In this document: positions 1 to 8,829 of the stretch, piece by piece
Position numbering within the stretch: the first letter of the stretch is position 1
How the letters are laid out: every line of letters begins with the position of its first letter
Position numbers and translations under genes: made by a program
Assembly (NCBI GenBank): GCA_900316985.1
Contig: ONFE01000028.1
Coordinates: forward strand, 52,695 to 116,694
DNA: 64,000 nt
Source: an uncultured Prevotellaceae bacterium
GTDB lineage: Bacteria > Bacteroidota > Bacteroidia > Bacteroidales > Bacteroidaceae
Direction: 5' to 3'
Notes under the pieces: generated by a model
The model's input: only the letters and a program-made list of their open reading frames with translations
Database searches by the model: none
Told to the model about the DNA's origin: nothing

Positions 1-902
1 ACGGGACTGCTCGTCACAATCTGAATCAAACAGTCGTTCTTGATCTTCTCACTCACATCCGGATAGAAACGACGGTTGCTGATCAACGTGCGGTCCACGA
101 AATACCAGTCTACCAAAAATGCCCGCTGAATGCCATATACCGCTCCACCACGGACACGCAAATGCGTATCACGCCAAGCCTGTCCACTCCGTCCCTGAAT
201 ATAGCGCGTGGCGATATTCATGCCACCTATATATCCAATCTTTCCGTCTACGACACAAAGTTTGCGGTGGTTACGATAGTTCACCTTTCCCGTAAAGGCA
301 GGAAACTTCACAGGCATGAAGGCATGCACCTCTATACCTGCTTCGCGCATCCTTTCAAAGAAATCGCCTTTCACATTCCAACAGCCCACATCGTCATAGA
401 TGACACGCACTTCTACACCCTGCTGTGCTTTCTCTATCAGTTCATCAGCCACCATATAACCCAGTGCGTCATCATTAAAGATATAACTGTCGATATGGAT
501 ATGATGTTTAGCCTTGCCGATATCCCGCAGCAGCGAATGGAAGAAATCATAACCATTAGTGAAGATATCCACCTCGTTGTCCTTGAACGGCAATGCCCAG
601 TTCTGATTAGTGAACAGCTTGATAAGCGCCTCCTGCTCATCAGGAATCTTCAAGTCCTTCTGCTCAGCGAACTCCAGCATAGAACGCTTGGTCAGCTGGT
701 CGAGAGAACGTTGGGAAATAAAACGTTCCTTGCGCGTATTCCTACCGAAAAAGAAATAAAGGATGAAACCCACCACAGGCATGAATATCAGCACCATGAT
801 CCATGCCATCGTCTTTGCAGGCTGGCCGTTGTCCATCAGCACTGCTACCATCGCAGCCAAGGTGATGACAACATAAACGGATATGATGATGATTTCAATC
901 AT
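1..902 (-). CDS. cls: Cardiolipin synthase (phospholipase D family), 3' end off the window
   Basis: Reading the minus strand from the ATG at 902 gives about 300 open codons that leave the left edge. The product begins with two hydrophobic segments (about residues 1-20 and 30-55), the usual membrane anchor of bacterial cardiolipin synthases. It then has a PLD domain containing NHRKLCVVDGK, which fits the HxK(x)4D catalytic signature, followed by GYIGGMNIATRY. The second HKD motif would lie beyond the window. Family role: condensing phosphatidylglycerol molecules to cardiolipin at the inner membrane. The ATG overlaps the queE stop (ATGA), so translational coupling to queE is likely. Family assignment is firm; exact substrate is inferred. 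Confidence 0.9.
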   Translation of the reverse strand, partial: MIEIIIISVYVVITLAAMVAVLMDNGQPAKTMAWIMVLIFMPVVGFILYFFFGRNTRKERFISQRSLDQLTKRSMLEFAEQKDLKIPDEQEALIKLFTNQNWALPFKDNEVDIFTNGYDFFHSLLRDIGKAKHHIHIDSYIFNDDALGYMVADELIEKAQQGVEVRVIYDDVGCWNVKGDFFERMREAGIEVHAFMPVKFPAFTGKVNYRNHRKLCVVDGKIGYIGGMNIATRYIQGRSGQAWRDTHLRVRGGAVYGIQRAFLVDWYFVDRTLISNRRFYPDVSEKIKNDCLIQIVTSSP

Positions 903-1510
903 GGAAATCCAACTAACTTATGGGTTTGCAATGACAGGCGCCAATGGGGATGTTGCTTGATATATTCCACACAAGCAGCGGTTATTTCCTTGTTCTTTTG
1001 CGGGTCACCTACATCACAAGGCTGAAGGTAAAGCCCCCCTCTCATCCCCCCCTGGGGGGAAGACAAATAGTCTTCAGGATCTGTTTTTCCATCAAAAATC
1101 ACTTTGATTTCATCGGGTTGGCGGCCAATATACTCCTCCCCCAAGGGGGAGGTTGGGAAGGGGCTTTTCTTCGGTGATACGGTCACCCAATCGATATTCC
1201 CGGGAACAGGTAGTGTGCCGTTAGTCTCAATGGCCACTTCAAAGCCTGCCTGATGGAGTTGATCCACAAAATCATCAGTAACCTGAAGCGTTGGCTCTCC
1301 ACCTGTAAGCACGACGAAGCGGGCAGGATATTCCGAAATCTCACGGATAATCTCATCTGCCGTCATCTCCCTAAATGCAGAGAAATCGGTATCGCAGAAC
1401 GAGCAACGCAGATTACACCCGCTGAAACGTACGAACACTGCCGCACGACCTGTATTTCGTCCCTCGCCCTGCAAGGAATAGAAGATATCGTTTACCCGGA
1501 AATTCCTCAT
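899..1510 (-). CDS. queE: 7-carboxy-7-deazaguanine synthase (radical SAM)
   Basis: 203 aa. The radical-SAM CX3CX2C cluster is visible as CNLRCSFC at about residues 32-39, preceded by the typical QueE opening FYSLQGEGRNTG and followed by VVLTGGEPTLQ. QueE converts 6-carboxytetrahydropterin to 7-carboxy-7-deazaguanine on the way to preQ0 and queuosine. The gene follows queD by 21 bp. Odd feature: two loops near residues 115-130 and 148-158 are coded by G/C-rich palindromic repeats (1131-1166 and 1033-1060). These look like in-frame insertions that leave the flanking conserved blocks (DEIKVIFDGK, LYLQPCDV) intact. The protein is a little longer than usual for this reason. Confidence 0.94.
   Translation of the reverse strand: MRNFRVNDIFYSLQGEGRNTGRAAVFVRFSGCNLRCSFCDTDFSAFREMTADEIIREISEYPARFVVLTGGEPTLQVTDDFVDQLHQAGFEVAIETNGTLPVPGNIDWVTVSPKKSPFPTSPLGEEYIGRQPDEIKVIFDGKTDPEDYLSSPQGGMRGGLYLQPCDVGDPQKNKEITAACVEYIKQHPHWRLSLQTHKLVGFP
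1033..1166. repeat. Two inverted copies of a G/C palindromic repeat inside queE
   Basis: At 1033-1060 the plus strand has a C-run/G-run palindrome around CCCCCCCTGGGGGG. At 1131-1166 there is a second, oppositely oriented one around CTCCCCCAAGGGGGAGG that ends in GGGAAGGGGCTTTT. Both are translated in frame in queE. The same type occurs at 19060, 20812, 23865, 48440, 54508 and 63264. Confidence 0.8.
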
Positions 1511-1531
1511 TATCTCATTTCCCTAATTGTC

Positions 1532-1861
1532 TCATTTTTCATAAATCGCCACATTGCCACGGCTCTCCTGCACTTCCACCTTGTAGCAGTGGGGTATCTG
1601 TTCGCAAATCCAGTGGGCAATATTCTCTGCCGTGGGATTGCAGGGGAGTACGTCGTTGAGCACCTGATGGTCCAAATGATCCTTAATCATCTGCTTGATA
1701 ATGGTGAAATCCACCACCATGCCATTGGCATTCAGCTCTGCCGACTTGCAATAGACCGTGATGAGCCAGTTATGACCGTGCAGTTGGGTACACTTGCTCT
1801 CATAATCCAATGTCAGGCGATGAGCCGCAGATATTTCCATTGTTTTCTTTACGTAGTACAT
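1532..1861 (-). CDS. queD: 6-carboxy-5,6,7,8-tetrahydropterin synthase
   Basis: 109 aa, the usual size for QueD. The zinc-binding histidines are visible in SAAHR (about residue 14) and LHGHNW (about residues 28-30). VVDFTIIK and LDHQVLND are the standard substrate-pocket blocks. QueD makes 6-carboxytetrahydropterin from 7,8-dihydroneopterin triphosphate, the substrate for the QueE encoded next. It lies 33 bp downstream of dnaG and 21 bp upstream of queE on the same strand, so dnaG-queD-queE-cls probably form one transcription unit. Confidence 0.94.
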   Translation of the reverse strand: MYYVKKTMEISAAHRLTLDYESKCTQLHGHNWLITVYCKSAELNANGMVVDFTIIKQMIKDHLDHQVLNDVLPCNPTAENIAHWICEQIPHCYKVEVQESRGNVAIYEK

Positions 1862-1894
1862 ATTTTCCTTTTGTTAATGGTGGTCGGTGAACAC

Positions 1895-3859
1895 CTATAT
1901 GTTAACTATATTCTTTCCCAAACGCTTTGCCAAGGCATTGCGGATTTCCTGCATATCCTTGATTTCCTGCATGATGTTCATCTGTTCTGTGACGTCTGCA
2001 GTATTCCTGAATTTCGCTTTCAATTCCTTCAGATGTTCCTCCACATAGTCCATGCGGAAGTCAAGAATCAAATGAATCACTTGCTCGCGGAGTCCATCGT
2101 CATCCTTCGACAGTTGCAGGCTTTTGCTCAACTGCACCTGATCCACTGACAGCATATTCGCTATCTTACTGATTTCAACATCTTCGTGATTCAGGAAAAA
2201 AGACTCTGCCTTGAAACCTTCATCAGCAGAATGGAGTACAGCCTCATCCAGAATGCGGTTGAAAAGCGGATTGCTGAACGACAAGGCATCCTGTCCTAGG
2301 TCATAGGCGATATATTGGGCAACGTTGAGATTGATGGTATTGCCATCATCCGTTTCCAGGTCTCGGTAGATAATATCCTCACCATGGCGTACAATCATCT
2401 GCACAAGCATCTTCTCCACCATGCTGGCGCGCTGAAGCGGAGTGGCAGGCTGAAGTGGCGTCTGTGTAGGAGGAGTACTTCCAGAAGTCTCGCCTTGCGT
2501 GGCCGGCTGACTGGAACCTTTTTCTTTTCCGGCCCTGATCATCTTATTCATCTGATTGATGATGACCTGCTCACTCATTCCCAGCCTAAAGGCAGTATCG
2601 TGGATATAGGTAGCACGCACGACATTGTCAGGTATCAGGCTCAGCGACCTTATTATGCTGTTGATTGCTTCCGAACGCTTCACGGGGTCCGTAACGCCTT
2701 TCAGCAGGAAGTCAATCTTAAACTGTATGCAGTCTTTCTGATTCTTCTCGATATACTTCTTGAAATCAGCAGCGGTATGGTTCCGGGCAAAACTGTCGGG
2801 GTCCTCACCTTCGGGAAGAAAGAGCAGCCTTACGTTGATACCCTCTGGCAACATCATGTCGATTCGTTCCATGGCAGCGTGCTTTCCCGCATTGTCATTG
2901 TCATAAATCAACGTGATGTTATTGGTGAAACGCCGCAACATCCTGGTCTGATGTACGCTGAAAGCCGTTCCCGAGCCTGCCACTACGTTCTCTATGCCAC
3001 ACTGATGCATGGAGATGACATCTGTCTGGCCCTCTACCACAAAGACATTGTTCTCCTGCGTCATAGCCTTCTTGGCCAGATGAATACCATAGAGTTCACG
3101 CTCCTTCTGGTATATAATGGAAGCAGGAGAATTCACATATTTCTGCTGTACTCCCTTCGTGGCGGAATCCAGTTTGCGGGCGTTAAAGCCCACCACTTTT
3201 CCACTCAACGAAAACCAAGGAAATACAATACGACCTGCAAAACGGTCAATGAGTTTGCCGTCGCGCTCACTCTTATAACAAAGTCCCACGCCAACGCCTG
3301 TTTCAGGATTTTGCATGAGGTATTTCTCCTTAAAACCTTCCTTCAGCAATTGATTGGGAAGGGCATCCACCTGCGACAAGTCATAACCCAGGCGGAACTT
3401 TCGGATGATATCATCGCGGAAACCGCGTTTACGCAGATACTGCATACCGATGGCCAAACCATCCACATTGTTGTGCAGGATATCTTCAAAATACTTGGCT
3501 GCCCGCTCATTGACAATGAACATTGACTCTCGGTCGTTTTCAGCCTCTCGCTCTTCCTTCGACAGTTTGCGTTCCTGAACCTCAATATGGTATTTATTGG
3601 CAAGCCATCGCAGCGCCTCCGGATAGGTCATCTGCTCATGTTCCATAATGAAGTTAACGGGATTGCCCCCTTTGCCACATCCGAAACAGTGGCAAGTGTT
3701 ACGTGAGGGAGTAACTATAAACGAAGGTGTTTTCTCATTATGGAAAGGGCACAAACCCTTATAGTTCGCACCGCTCCTACGAAGCGTCACGAACTCAGAC
3801 ACCACTTCCACAATGTTCGCGGCATCCATAATCCGGCCTACTGTCGCCTTGTCTATCAT
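1895..3859 (-). CDS. dnaG: DNA primase
   Basis: 654 aa. The N-terminal zinc-binding domain has CPFHNEKTPSF followed by CHCFGCGKGG. A DnaG catalytic core and TOPRIM region follow, with VVEGQTDVISMHQ carrying the acidic motif and IYDNDNAGKHAA the DxDxAG-type motif. A Ser/Pro/Thr/Gln-rich linker at about residues 455-485 leads into a C-terminal helicase-interacting region. Synthesises RNA primers at the replication fork. The promoter on the minus strand is close to the ATG, so the 5' leader would be only about 10 nt. Confidence 0.96.
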   Translation of the reverse strand: MIDKATVGRIMDAANIVEVVSEFVTLRRSGANYKGLCPFHNEKTPSFIVTPSRNTCHCFGCGKGGNPVNFIMEHEQMTYPEALRWLANKYHIEVQERKLSKEEREAENDRESMFIVNERAAKYFEDILHNNVDGLAIGMQYLRKRGFRDDIIRKFRLGYDLSQVDALPNQLLKEGFKEKYLMQNPETGVGVGLCYKSERDGKLIDRFAGRIVFPWFSLSGKVVGFNARKLDSATKGVQQKYVNSPASIIYQKERELYGIHLAKKAMTQENNVFVVEGQTDVISMHQCGIENVVAGSGTAFSVHQTRMLRRFTNNITLIYDNDNAGKHAAMERIDMMLPEGINVRLLFLPEGEDPDSFARNHTAADFKKYIEKNQKDCIQFKIDFLLKGVTDPVKRSEAINSIIRSLSLIPDNVVRATYIHDTAFRLGMSEQVIINQMNKMIRAGKEKGSSQPATQGETSGSTPPTQTPLQPATPLQRASMVEKMLVQMIVRHGEDIIYRDLETDDGNTINLNVAQYIAYDLGQDALSFSNPLFNRILDEAVLHSADEGFKAESFFLNHEDVEISKIANMLSVDQVQLSKSLQLSKDDDGLREQVIHLILDFRMDYVEEHLKELKAKFRNTADVTEQMNIMQEIKDMQEIRNALAKRLGKNIVNI

Positions 3860-3871
3860 CTTTTAATGGTA

Positions 3872-3903
3872 CAAAATTACATTATTCCTTTGAAAACAGC
3901 AAA
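3872..3903 (-). promoter_or_regulatory. Bacteroidales-type promoter of dnaG
   Basis: On the minus strand TAATTTTG (3879-3872) is preceded, 20 nt upstream, by TTTG (3903-3900). This matches the Bacteroidetes primary-sigma consensus TTTG-N19/20-TAnnTTTG. Confidence 0.7.
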
Positions 3904-3909
3904 TATAAG

Positions 3910-3964
3910 TTGCACAAAAAGCCTAAAATGTGCACATAACACGGTGGATTGTGCACTTTTTGTG
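3910..3964. promoter_or_regulatory. Dyad cluster between the dnaG and etfB promoters
   Basis: TGTGCAC occurs at 3929-3935 and 3950-3956. An inverted pair CACAAAAAG / CTTTTTGTG (about 3913-3921 and 3956-3964) encloses them. The cluster sits between the two divergent -33 boxes (3900-3903 and 3972-3975), a position suited to a regulator binding site. The regulator is unknown. Confidence 0.45.
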
Positions 3965-3971
3965 ATAATTA

Positions 3972-4004
3972 TTTGGGTAGGTGAACGAAAAACCGTACCT
4001 TTGC
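3972..4004 (+). promoter_or_regulatory. Bacteroidales-type promoter of the etf operon
   Basis: TTTG (3972-3975), 20 nt spacer, TACCTTTGC (3996-4004). A very good match to the Bacteroidetes consensus, 46 nt upstream of the etfB ATG. Confidence 0.75.
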
Positions 4005-4049
4005 ACCCGATTTTGCAAATCAAGGATAATTATCACATTATTATATTAT

Positions 4050-4920
4050 ATGAAATTAAAAATTGTTGTACTTGCCAAGCAAGTTCCTGACACGAGAAAT
4101 GTGGGTAAGGACGCCATGACGGCTGAGGGCACGGTGAATCGTGCTGCCCTTCCTGCAATCTTCAATCCAGAAGACTTGAATGCATTGGAGCAGGCTCTTC
4201 GTCTGAAAGAGCAGAATCCTGGTTCTACCGTTGGAATTCTCACTATGGGCCCTCCCCGTGCCGGAGAAATCATCCGCCAAGGTCTCTACCGTGGTGCCGA
4301 TACGGGTTGGTTGCTGACTGACCGTCTCTTCGCCGGTGCCGATACACTCGCTACTTCTTACGCTTTGGCTACTGCCATCAAGAAAATTGGTGATGTGGAC
4401 ATTGTAATTGGTGGTCGTCAGGCTATCGATGGTGATACTGCTCAGGTGGGTCCCCAGGTTGCTCAGAAGTTGGGTCTTAACCAGGTGACTTACGCTGAAG
4501 AGATTATGAAGTGCGAAGACGGCAAACTGACTATCCGCCGAATGATCGACGGTGGTGTGGAAACCGTTGAGGCACCCATGCCCGTGGTTGTAACGGTTAA
4601 TGGAAGCGCTGCTCCCTGCCGTCCCTGCAATGCAAAATTGGTAATGAAATACAAGCGTGCCACCTGCCCGATGGAGTCCTGCTGAGGGTACAGCTTATGA
4701 CTATCTCTATGAAGAGCGTCCTTATCTGACACTGAACCAGTGGTCAGTTGCCGATGTGGACGGTGATGCCAACCAGTGTGGTCTCGCCGGTTCTCCTACG
4801 AAGGTGAAGGCCGTGAAGAACATCGTGTTCCAGGCTAAGGAGAGCAAGACGCTTACCAGTAGTGATGCCGATGTGGAGGGTATGATTAAGGAATTACTCG
4901 AAGAAAAGATTATTGGCTAA
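4050..4920 (+). pseudogene. etfB: Electron transfer flavoprotein beta subunit, frameshifted
   Basis: The ATG at 4050 begins MKLKIVVLAKQVPDTRNV, the standard EtfB opening, and the frame runs through IVIGGRQAIDGDTAQVGPQ. It stops at 4685 just after CPMESC. The homologous continuation (AEGTAYDYLYEERPYLTL and on to the C-terminus at 4920) lies in another frame. Removing one base near 4674-4678 (TCCTG to TCTG) would restore a full-length protein, so this is a one-base insertion or a sequencing error. EtfB and EtfA pass electrons from acyl-CoA dehydrogenase to the quinone pool. The downstream dehydrogenase gene supports this role. Confidence 0.85.
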
Positions 4921-4932
4921 TAAAAGATAAAT

Positions 4933-5914
4933 ATGAACAACGTATTTGTATATTGCGAGATTGAAGGTTCACAGGTTCAGGAGGTTTCTCAGGAGCTGTT
5001 GACCAAGGGCCGCAAGTTGGCCAATCAATTGAATGTAGAACTCCATGCCGTAGTCATCGGTACGGGTATTAAGAACAAGGTGGAAGATCAGATTTTGCCT
5101 TACGGTGTTGACAAGCTCTTTGTCTTCGACGGCGAAGGCCTCTTCCCCTACACCTCTGCCCCTCACACTGACATCATCGTGAACCTCTTCAAGGAAGAGC
5201 AGCCGCAGATCTGTCTGATGGGTGCTACGGTGATTGGCCGTGACCTCGGTCCTCGTGTAAGTTCTTCACTTACCAGCGGTCTGACTGCCGACTGCACAGA
5301 ATTGGAAATCGGTTCTTACGAGGATAAGAAGAACCGGTGGTAACATCGTGGCAACGATCGTAAACCCCGAGCACCGTCCCCAGATGGCTACCGTACGTTC
5401 CGGCGTGATGCAGAAGGCTATCTATGAAGGCGATTGCAAGAAGGAAGTGGTTTATCCCGAGGTTGCCAAATATGTGGATATGGCTGTTGCAGGCGTGGTA
5501 AAGGTACTCGACCACCACGTACAGGCTGCCAAACATAACCTGAAGGGTGCACCTATCGTGGTTGCCGGTGGCTATGGTGTTGGTTCGAAGGAAGGTTTCG
5601 ACCAGTTGTTCCAGTTGGCCAAGGTGCTTCATGGTGAGGTAGGCGGAAGCCGTGCTGCCGTGGATGCCGGATGGTTGGATCACGATCGTCAGATTGGCCA
5701 GACAGGTGTAACTGTTCATCCGAAGGTATATATCGCCTGCGGTATCTCTGGTCAGATTCAGCACATCGCCGGTATGCAAGACTCTGGTATCATCATCTCT
5801 GTAAACTCTGACCCCGAGGCTCCCATCAACAAGATTGCCGACTATGTAATCGTAGGTACCGTTGAAGAGGTAGTTCCCAAGCTCATTAAGTACTATAAGC
5901 AGAACTCTAAGTAA
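4933..5914 (+). pseudogene. etfA: Electron transfer flavoprotein alpha subunit, internal deletion and frameshift
   Basis: The N-terminal half starts at ATG 4933 (MNNVFVYCEIEGSQVQEVSQ) and stops at 5343 after YEDKKNRW. The C-terminal half resumes in another frame at 5348 (VATIVNPEHRPQMATVRSG) and ends at 5914 with a good FAD-binding region (IAGMQDSGIIISVNSDPEAP). The conserved EtfA segment normally found between them (ENLLYQIRPAFGG-like) is missing, so roughly 14-16 codons appear deleted at about 5333-5338 with a change of frame. Either a true null allele or an assembly error. It lies 12 bp after etfB. Confidence 0.85.
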
Positions 5915-6088
5915 ATGAAAAAAGAAGTCCTTTATTTAGTTCTCTATGCGATTGCGGTGGTTTTCTTGATGTATTGCTCTCTCAGAAATAATTACCCAAT
6001 CTGGCGAAGGACAATTGATGAAGTATTTGCAATCTATTTTGCGATACGCTTCTATGAGACTTGTAAAGGCTTAATAAATAAAGAATAA
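5915..6088 (+). CDS. Small single-span membrane protein, 57 aa
   Basis: An ATG directly after the etfA stop opens a 57-codon frame (MKKEVLYLVLYAIAVVFLMY...) ending 5 bp before the acyl-CoA dehydrogenase ATG. Residues 5-22 form one hydrophobic helix, with positive charge at the N-terminus (KK) and after the helix (RR). No family recognised. Its tight packing between etfA and acd suggests it is translated with them, perhaps as a membrane tether for the ETF/dehydrogenase complex. That role is inference. Confidence 0.6.
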   Translation: MKKEVLYLVLYAIAVVFLMYCSLRNNYPIWRRTIDEVFAIYFAIRFYETCKGLINKE

Positions 6089-6093
6089 CAATT

Positions 6094-7812
6094 ATGGCAA
6101 ACTATTATAGTGACCATCCAGAGATTGGGTTCCATCTCAATCATCCGCTCATGGAGCGCATCGTAGAACTCAAGGAGAAGTTCTACGCAGACAAAGAAAA
6201 GTTTGAGGACGCTCCCGTTGACTACGAGGACGCCATCGAGAACTACAAGCAGATCCTCGACATCACTGGCGATGTAGCTGCAAATATCATCGAACCCAAC
6301 TCTGAGGATGTGGACCTCGAAGGTCCCCACTTGGAGAACGGCCGTATGATCTACGCCTCTAAGACTTACGAGAACCTTGACGCCACCCGCAAGGCAGGTC
6401 TTCACGGTATCTCTATGCCCCGCCGCTATGGTGGTCTGAACATCCCCAACACGGTGTTCTCCATGCTCAGCGAAGTCATTTCTGCCGCCGATGCTGGTTT
6501 CCAGAACATCTGGTCGCTGCAGAGTTGTATCGATACCCTTTATGAGTTCGGTTCCGAGGAGCAGCGTCAGCAGTTCATTCCGCGTGTTTGTGCTGGTGAG
6601 GGTATGTCCATGGACCTTACTGAACCCGATGCTGGTTCTGACCTGCAGCGCGTGATGCTGAAGGCCACTTTCGACGAGAAGGAGAATTGCTGGCGCCTGA
6701 ATGGTGTGAAGCGTTTCATCACCAACGGTGACTCTGATATCCACCTCGTACTGGCCCGTTCTGAAGAAGGTACCCACGATGGCCGTGGCCTTTCGATGTT
6801 CATATACGACAAGCGCGACGGCGGTGTGAATGTACGTCACATTGAACACAAACTCGGTATCCACGGTTCACCCACATGTGAGTTGACCTATAAGAATGCC
6901 AAGGCACAACTCTGCGGCAGCACCCGTCTGGGTCTTATCAAGTATGTGATGGCCCTGATGAACGGTGCCCGTCTGGGTATTGCCGCACAGAGCGTTGGTG
7001 TAGAACAGGAAGCCTATAACGAAGGTCTTGCCTACGCCAAGGAGCGTGCACAGTTCGGTGAGAAGATTATCAACTTCCCCGCTGTCTATGACATGCTCTC
7101 TCGCATGAAGGCAAAACTGGATGCCGGTCGTTCCCTGTTATATATGACCGCCCGCTATGTGGATATCTACAAGTGCTTGGAGGACATTGAGCGCGACCGC
7201 AAACTGACTCCTGAAGAGAAGCAGGAGATGAAGAAGTACCAGCGTCTCGCTGATGCCTTCACTCCATTGGCAAAGGGTATGAACTCCGAGTATGCCAACC
7301 AGAATGCCTACGATGCTATCTCTATCCACGGCGGTTCCGGCTTCATCATGGAGTACAAGAGCCAGCGTCTGTTCCGTGATGCCCGCATTTTCTCTATCTA
7401 CGAGGGAACCACTCAGTTGCAGGTGGTGGCTGCCATCCGCTACATCACCAACGGCACGATGCTGAACAATATTAAGGAGATGTGCGCAAACGTTGCAGAT
7501 TCAGCCCTCAAGGCTCGCGTGGAAAAACTGATTCCTGTTTACGAAGAGGCACTTGCCTATGTAAAAGGTCTCGAAAATCAGGATGCCCAGGACTTCCTCG
7601 CCCGTCGTCTCTACGACATGACTGCCGAGTTGGTGATGAGTCTGCTCATCCTCGACGATGCCAACCGTGCTCCTGAGCTCTTCGAAAAGTCTGCCAACGT
7701 CTATGTCCGCATGACAGAAGAAGATGTTTGCGGAAAGGCTGCCTACATCAAGAACTTCCGCGTGGAAGACCTTGAGAGTTTCAAGGCTGCTGAAGACGTC
7801 GAAAACAAATAA
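6094..7812 (+). CDS. Acyl-CoA dehydrogenase
   Basis: 572 aa, the long Bacteroidetes form with a C-terminal extension beyond the usual 380-aa core. Visible blocks: MDLTEPDAGSDLQ (FAD/substrate loop), NGVKRFITNGD, YAKERAQFGEKIINFPAV, ISIHGGSGFIMEY and FSIYEGTTQLQ, which are ACAD signature regions. It oxidises an acyl-CoA using FAD and delivers electrons to ETF, whose genes precede it. Chain-length preference cannot be read from sequence. If the ETF breaks are real, its electron acceptor is lost. Confidence 0.93.
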   Translation: MANYYSDHPEIGFHLNHPLMERIVELKEKFYADKEKFEDAPVDYEDAIENYKQILDITGDVAANIIEPNSEDVDLEGPHLENGRMIYASKTYENLDATRKAGLHGISMPRRYGGLNIPNTVFSMLSEVISAADAGFQNIWSLQSCIDTLYEFGSEEQRQQFIPRVCAGEGMSMDLTEPDAGSDLQRVMLKATFDEKENCWRLNGVKRFITNGDSDIHLVLARSEEGTHDGRGLSMFIYDKRDGGVNVRHIEHKLGIHGSPTCELTYKNAKAQLCGSTRLGLIKYVMALMNGARLGIAAQSVGVEQEAYNEGLAYAKERAQFGEKIINFPAVYDMLSRMKAKLDAGRSLLYMTARYVDIYKCLEDIERDRKLTPEEKQEMKKYQRLADAFTPLAKGMNSEYANQNAYDAISIHGGSGFIMEYKSQRLFRDARIFSIYEGTTQLQVVAAIRYITNGTMLNNIKEMCANVADSALKARVEKLIPVYEEALAYVKGLENQDAQDFLARRLYDMTAELVMSLLILDDANRAPELFEKSANVYVRMTEEDVCGKAAYIKNFRVEDLESFKAAEDVENK

Positions 7813-7829
7813 GTATTCTTCAAGAATCT

Positions 7830-7875
7830 AGAACAGCCCTATTTGAAAGCCCCTTTCAGTAGGACTGTTCTTTTC
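7830..7875 (+). terminator. Rho-independent terminator after acd
   Basis: AGAACAGCCCTA pairs with TAGGACTGTTCT (one mismatch). The loop contains a smaller GAAAG/CTTTC hairpin, and TTTT follows. Confidence 0.75.
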
Positions 7876-7882
7876 CATTAAT

Positions 7883-8785
7883 ATGATTGATAGCAGCAAG
7901 GATATTATCAGCAAATGGCTAAAAGGCATTCCCTATGAGGTTGCATTCTGGAATAATGTTTACCGCTGGAATGCTACATTCAAGGGTATGATGGGTTGGG
8001 CCAACTATGGTTCTACGATCTCACTTGAAGATTTCGATGCCAACCGTTTCTTGCTACAAAAAGAGCATCCTGTGGCTTTGGATGTAGGGGCAGGTATGAG
8101 TTATGCCACGGGTAACTTCACCAGTAAAAACGGACAAAACCTCCCTCTCGACATTCATTATGTAGATCCACTGGCTTTCCATTATAATAAGATATTACGC
8201 CGTTATCGTAAGTCTTTGCCGGAAATTGAATTTGGTATGATGGAGTATCTGTCGGCTTTCTTTCCTCAGAAAAATGTTTCACTCATCATGATACAGAACG
8301 CTCTTGACCATTCTGCCAATCCGATGAAAGGCATATGGGAGGCTCTAGCCTCACTGCATGTTGGTGGCGTGCTGTATCTCAATCATCATCCAAACGAAGC
8401 GGAGACAGAACGTTACAAAGGCTTTCACCAGTTCAATATCATAGACGAAAATGGGCGATTGATTATCTGGAACAAGCAACAGCGTATTGACGTCAATCTC
8501 TTAATACAGAAATACGCCAATATCACCGTAAGCCGTAATACAACGTCAGGGCATGTCATTGCGGTCATGTGTAAAACAGCAGAAATTCCGCAGGAAATGA
8601 CTTGCGACAAAACTGACAAACAATTCCTGTGTAATTTACTCATGATGCAAAACCTACAACAATTTAGTTTGCGTCATACCCTATCCTACCATCTTAACTA
8701 CTGGAAATTCAATACCATTCAGTTTTTCATTCAGGCCCTTCCTTGGGAATGGAAGATGAAACTGAAGAAGATACTGCACAGATAA
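7883..8785 (+). CDS. SAM-dependent methyltransferase-like protein
   Basis: 300 aa. ALDVGAGMSYATG at about residues 66-78 resembles the glycine-rich SAM-binding motif I. VDPLAFHYN carries the acidic residue expected at the end of strand 2. LIMIQNALDHSANP fits the motif IV region of class I methyltransferases, and a long basic C-terminal tail follows. Such proteins often modify sugars or lipids in envelope synthesis, but nothing here fixes a substrate. It begins right after the acd terminator with no good promoter visible, so its transcription may come from read-through. Confidence 0.65.
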   Translation: MIDSSKDIISKWLKGIPYEVAFWNNVYRWNATFKGMMGWANYGSTISLEDFDANRFLLQKEHPVALDVGAGMSYATGNFTSKNGQNLPLDIHYVDPLAFHYNKILRRYRKSLPEIEFGMMEYLSAFFPQKNVSLIMIQNALDHSANPMKGIWEALASLHVGGVLYLNHHPNEAETERYKGFHQFNIIDENGRLIIWNKQQRIDVNLLIQKYANITVSRNTTSGHVIAVMCKTAEIPQEMTCDKTDKQFLCNLLMMQNLQQFSLRHTLSYHLNYWKFNTIQFFIQALPWEWKMKLKKILHR

Positions 8786-8829
8786 TCGATTCTTTTTCAG
8801 AACAAGCATCAAATCTATAATCTGTTAAT

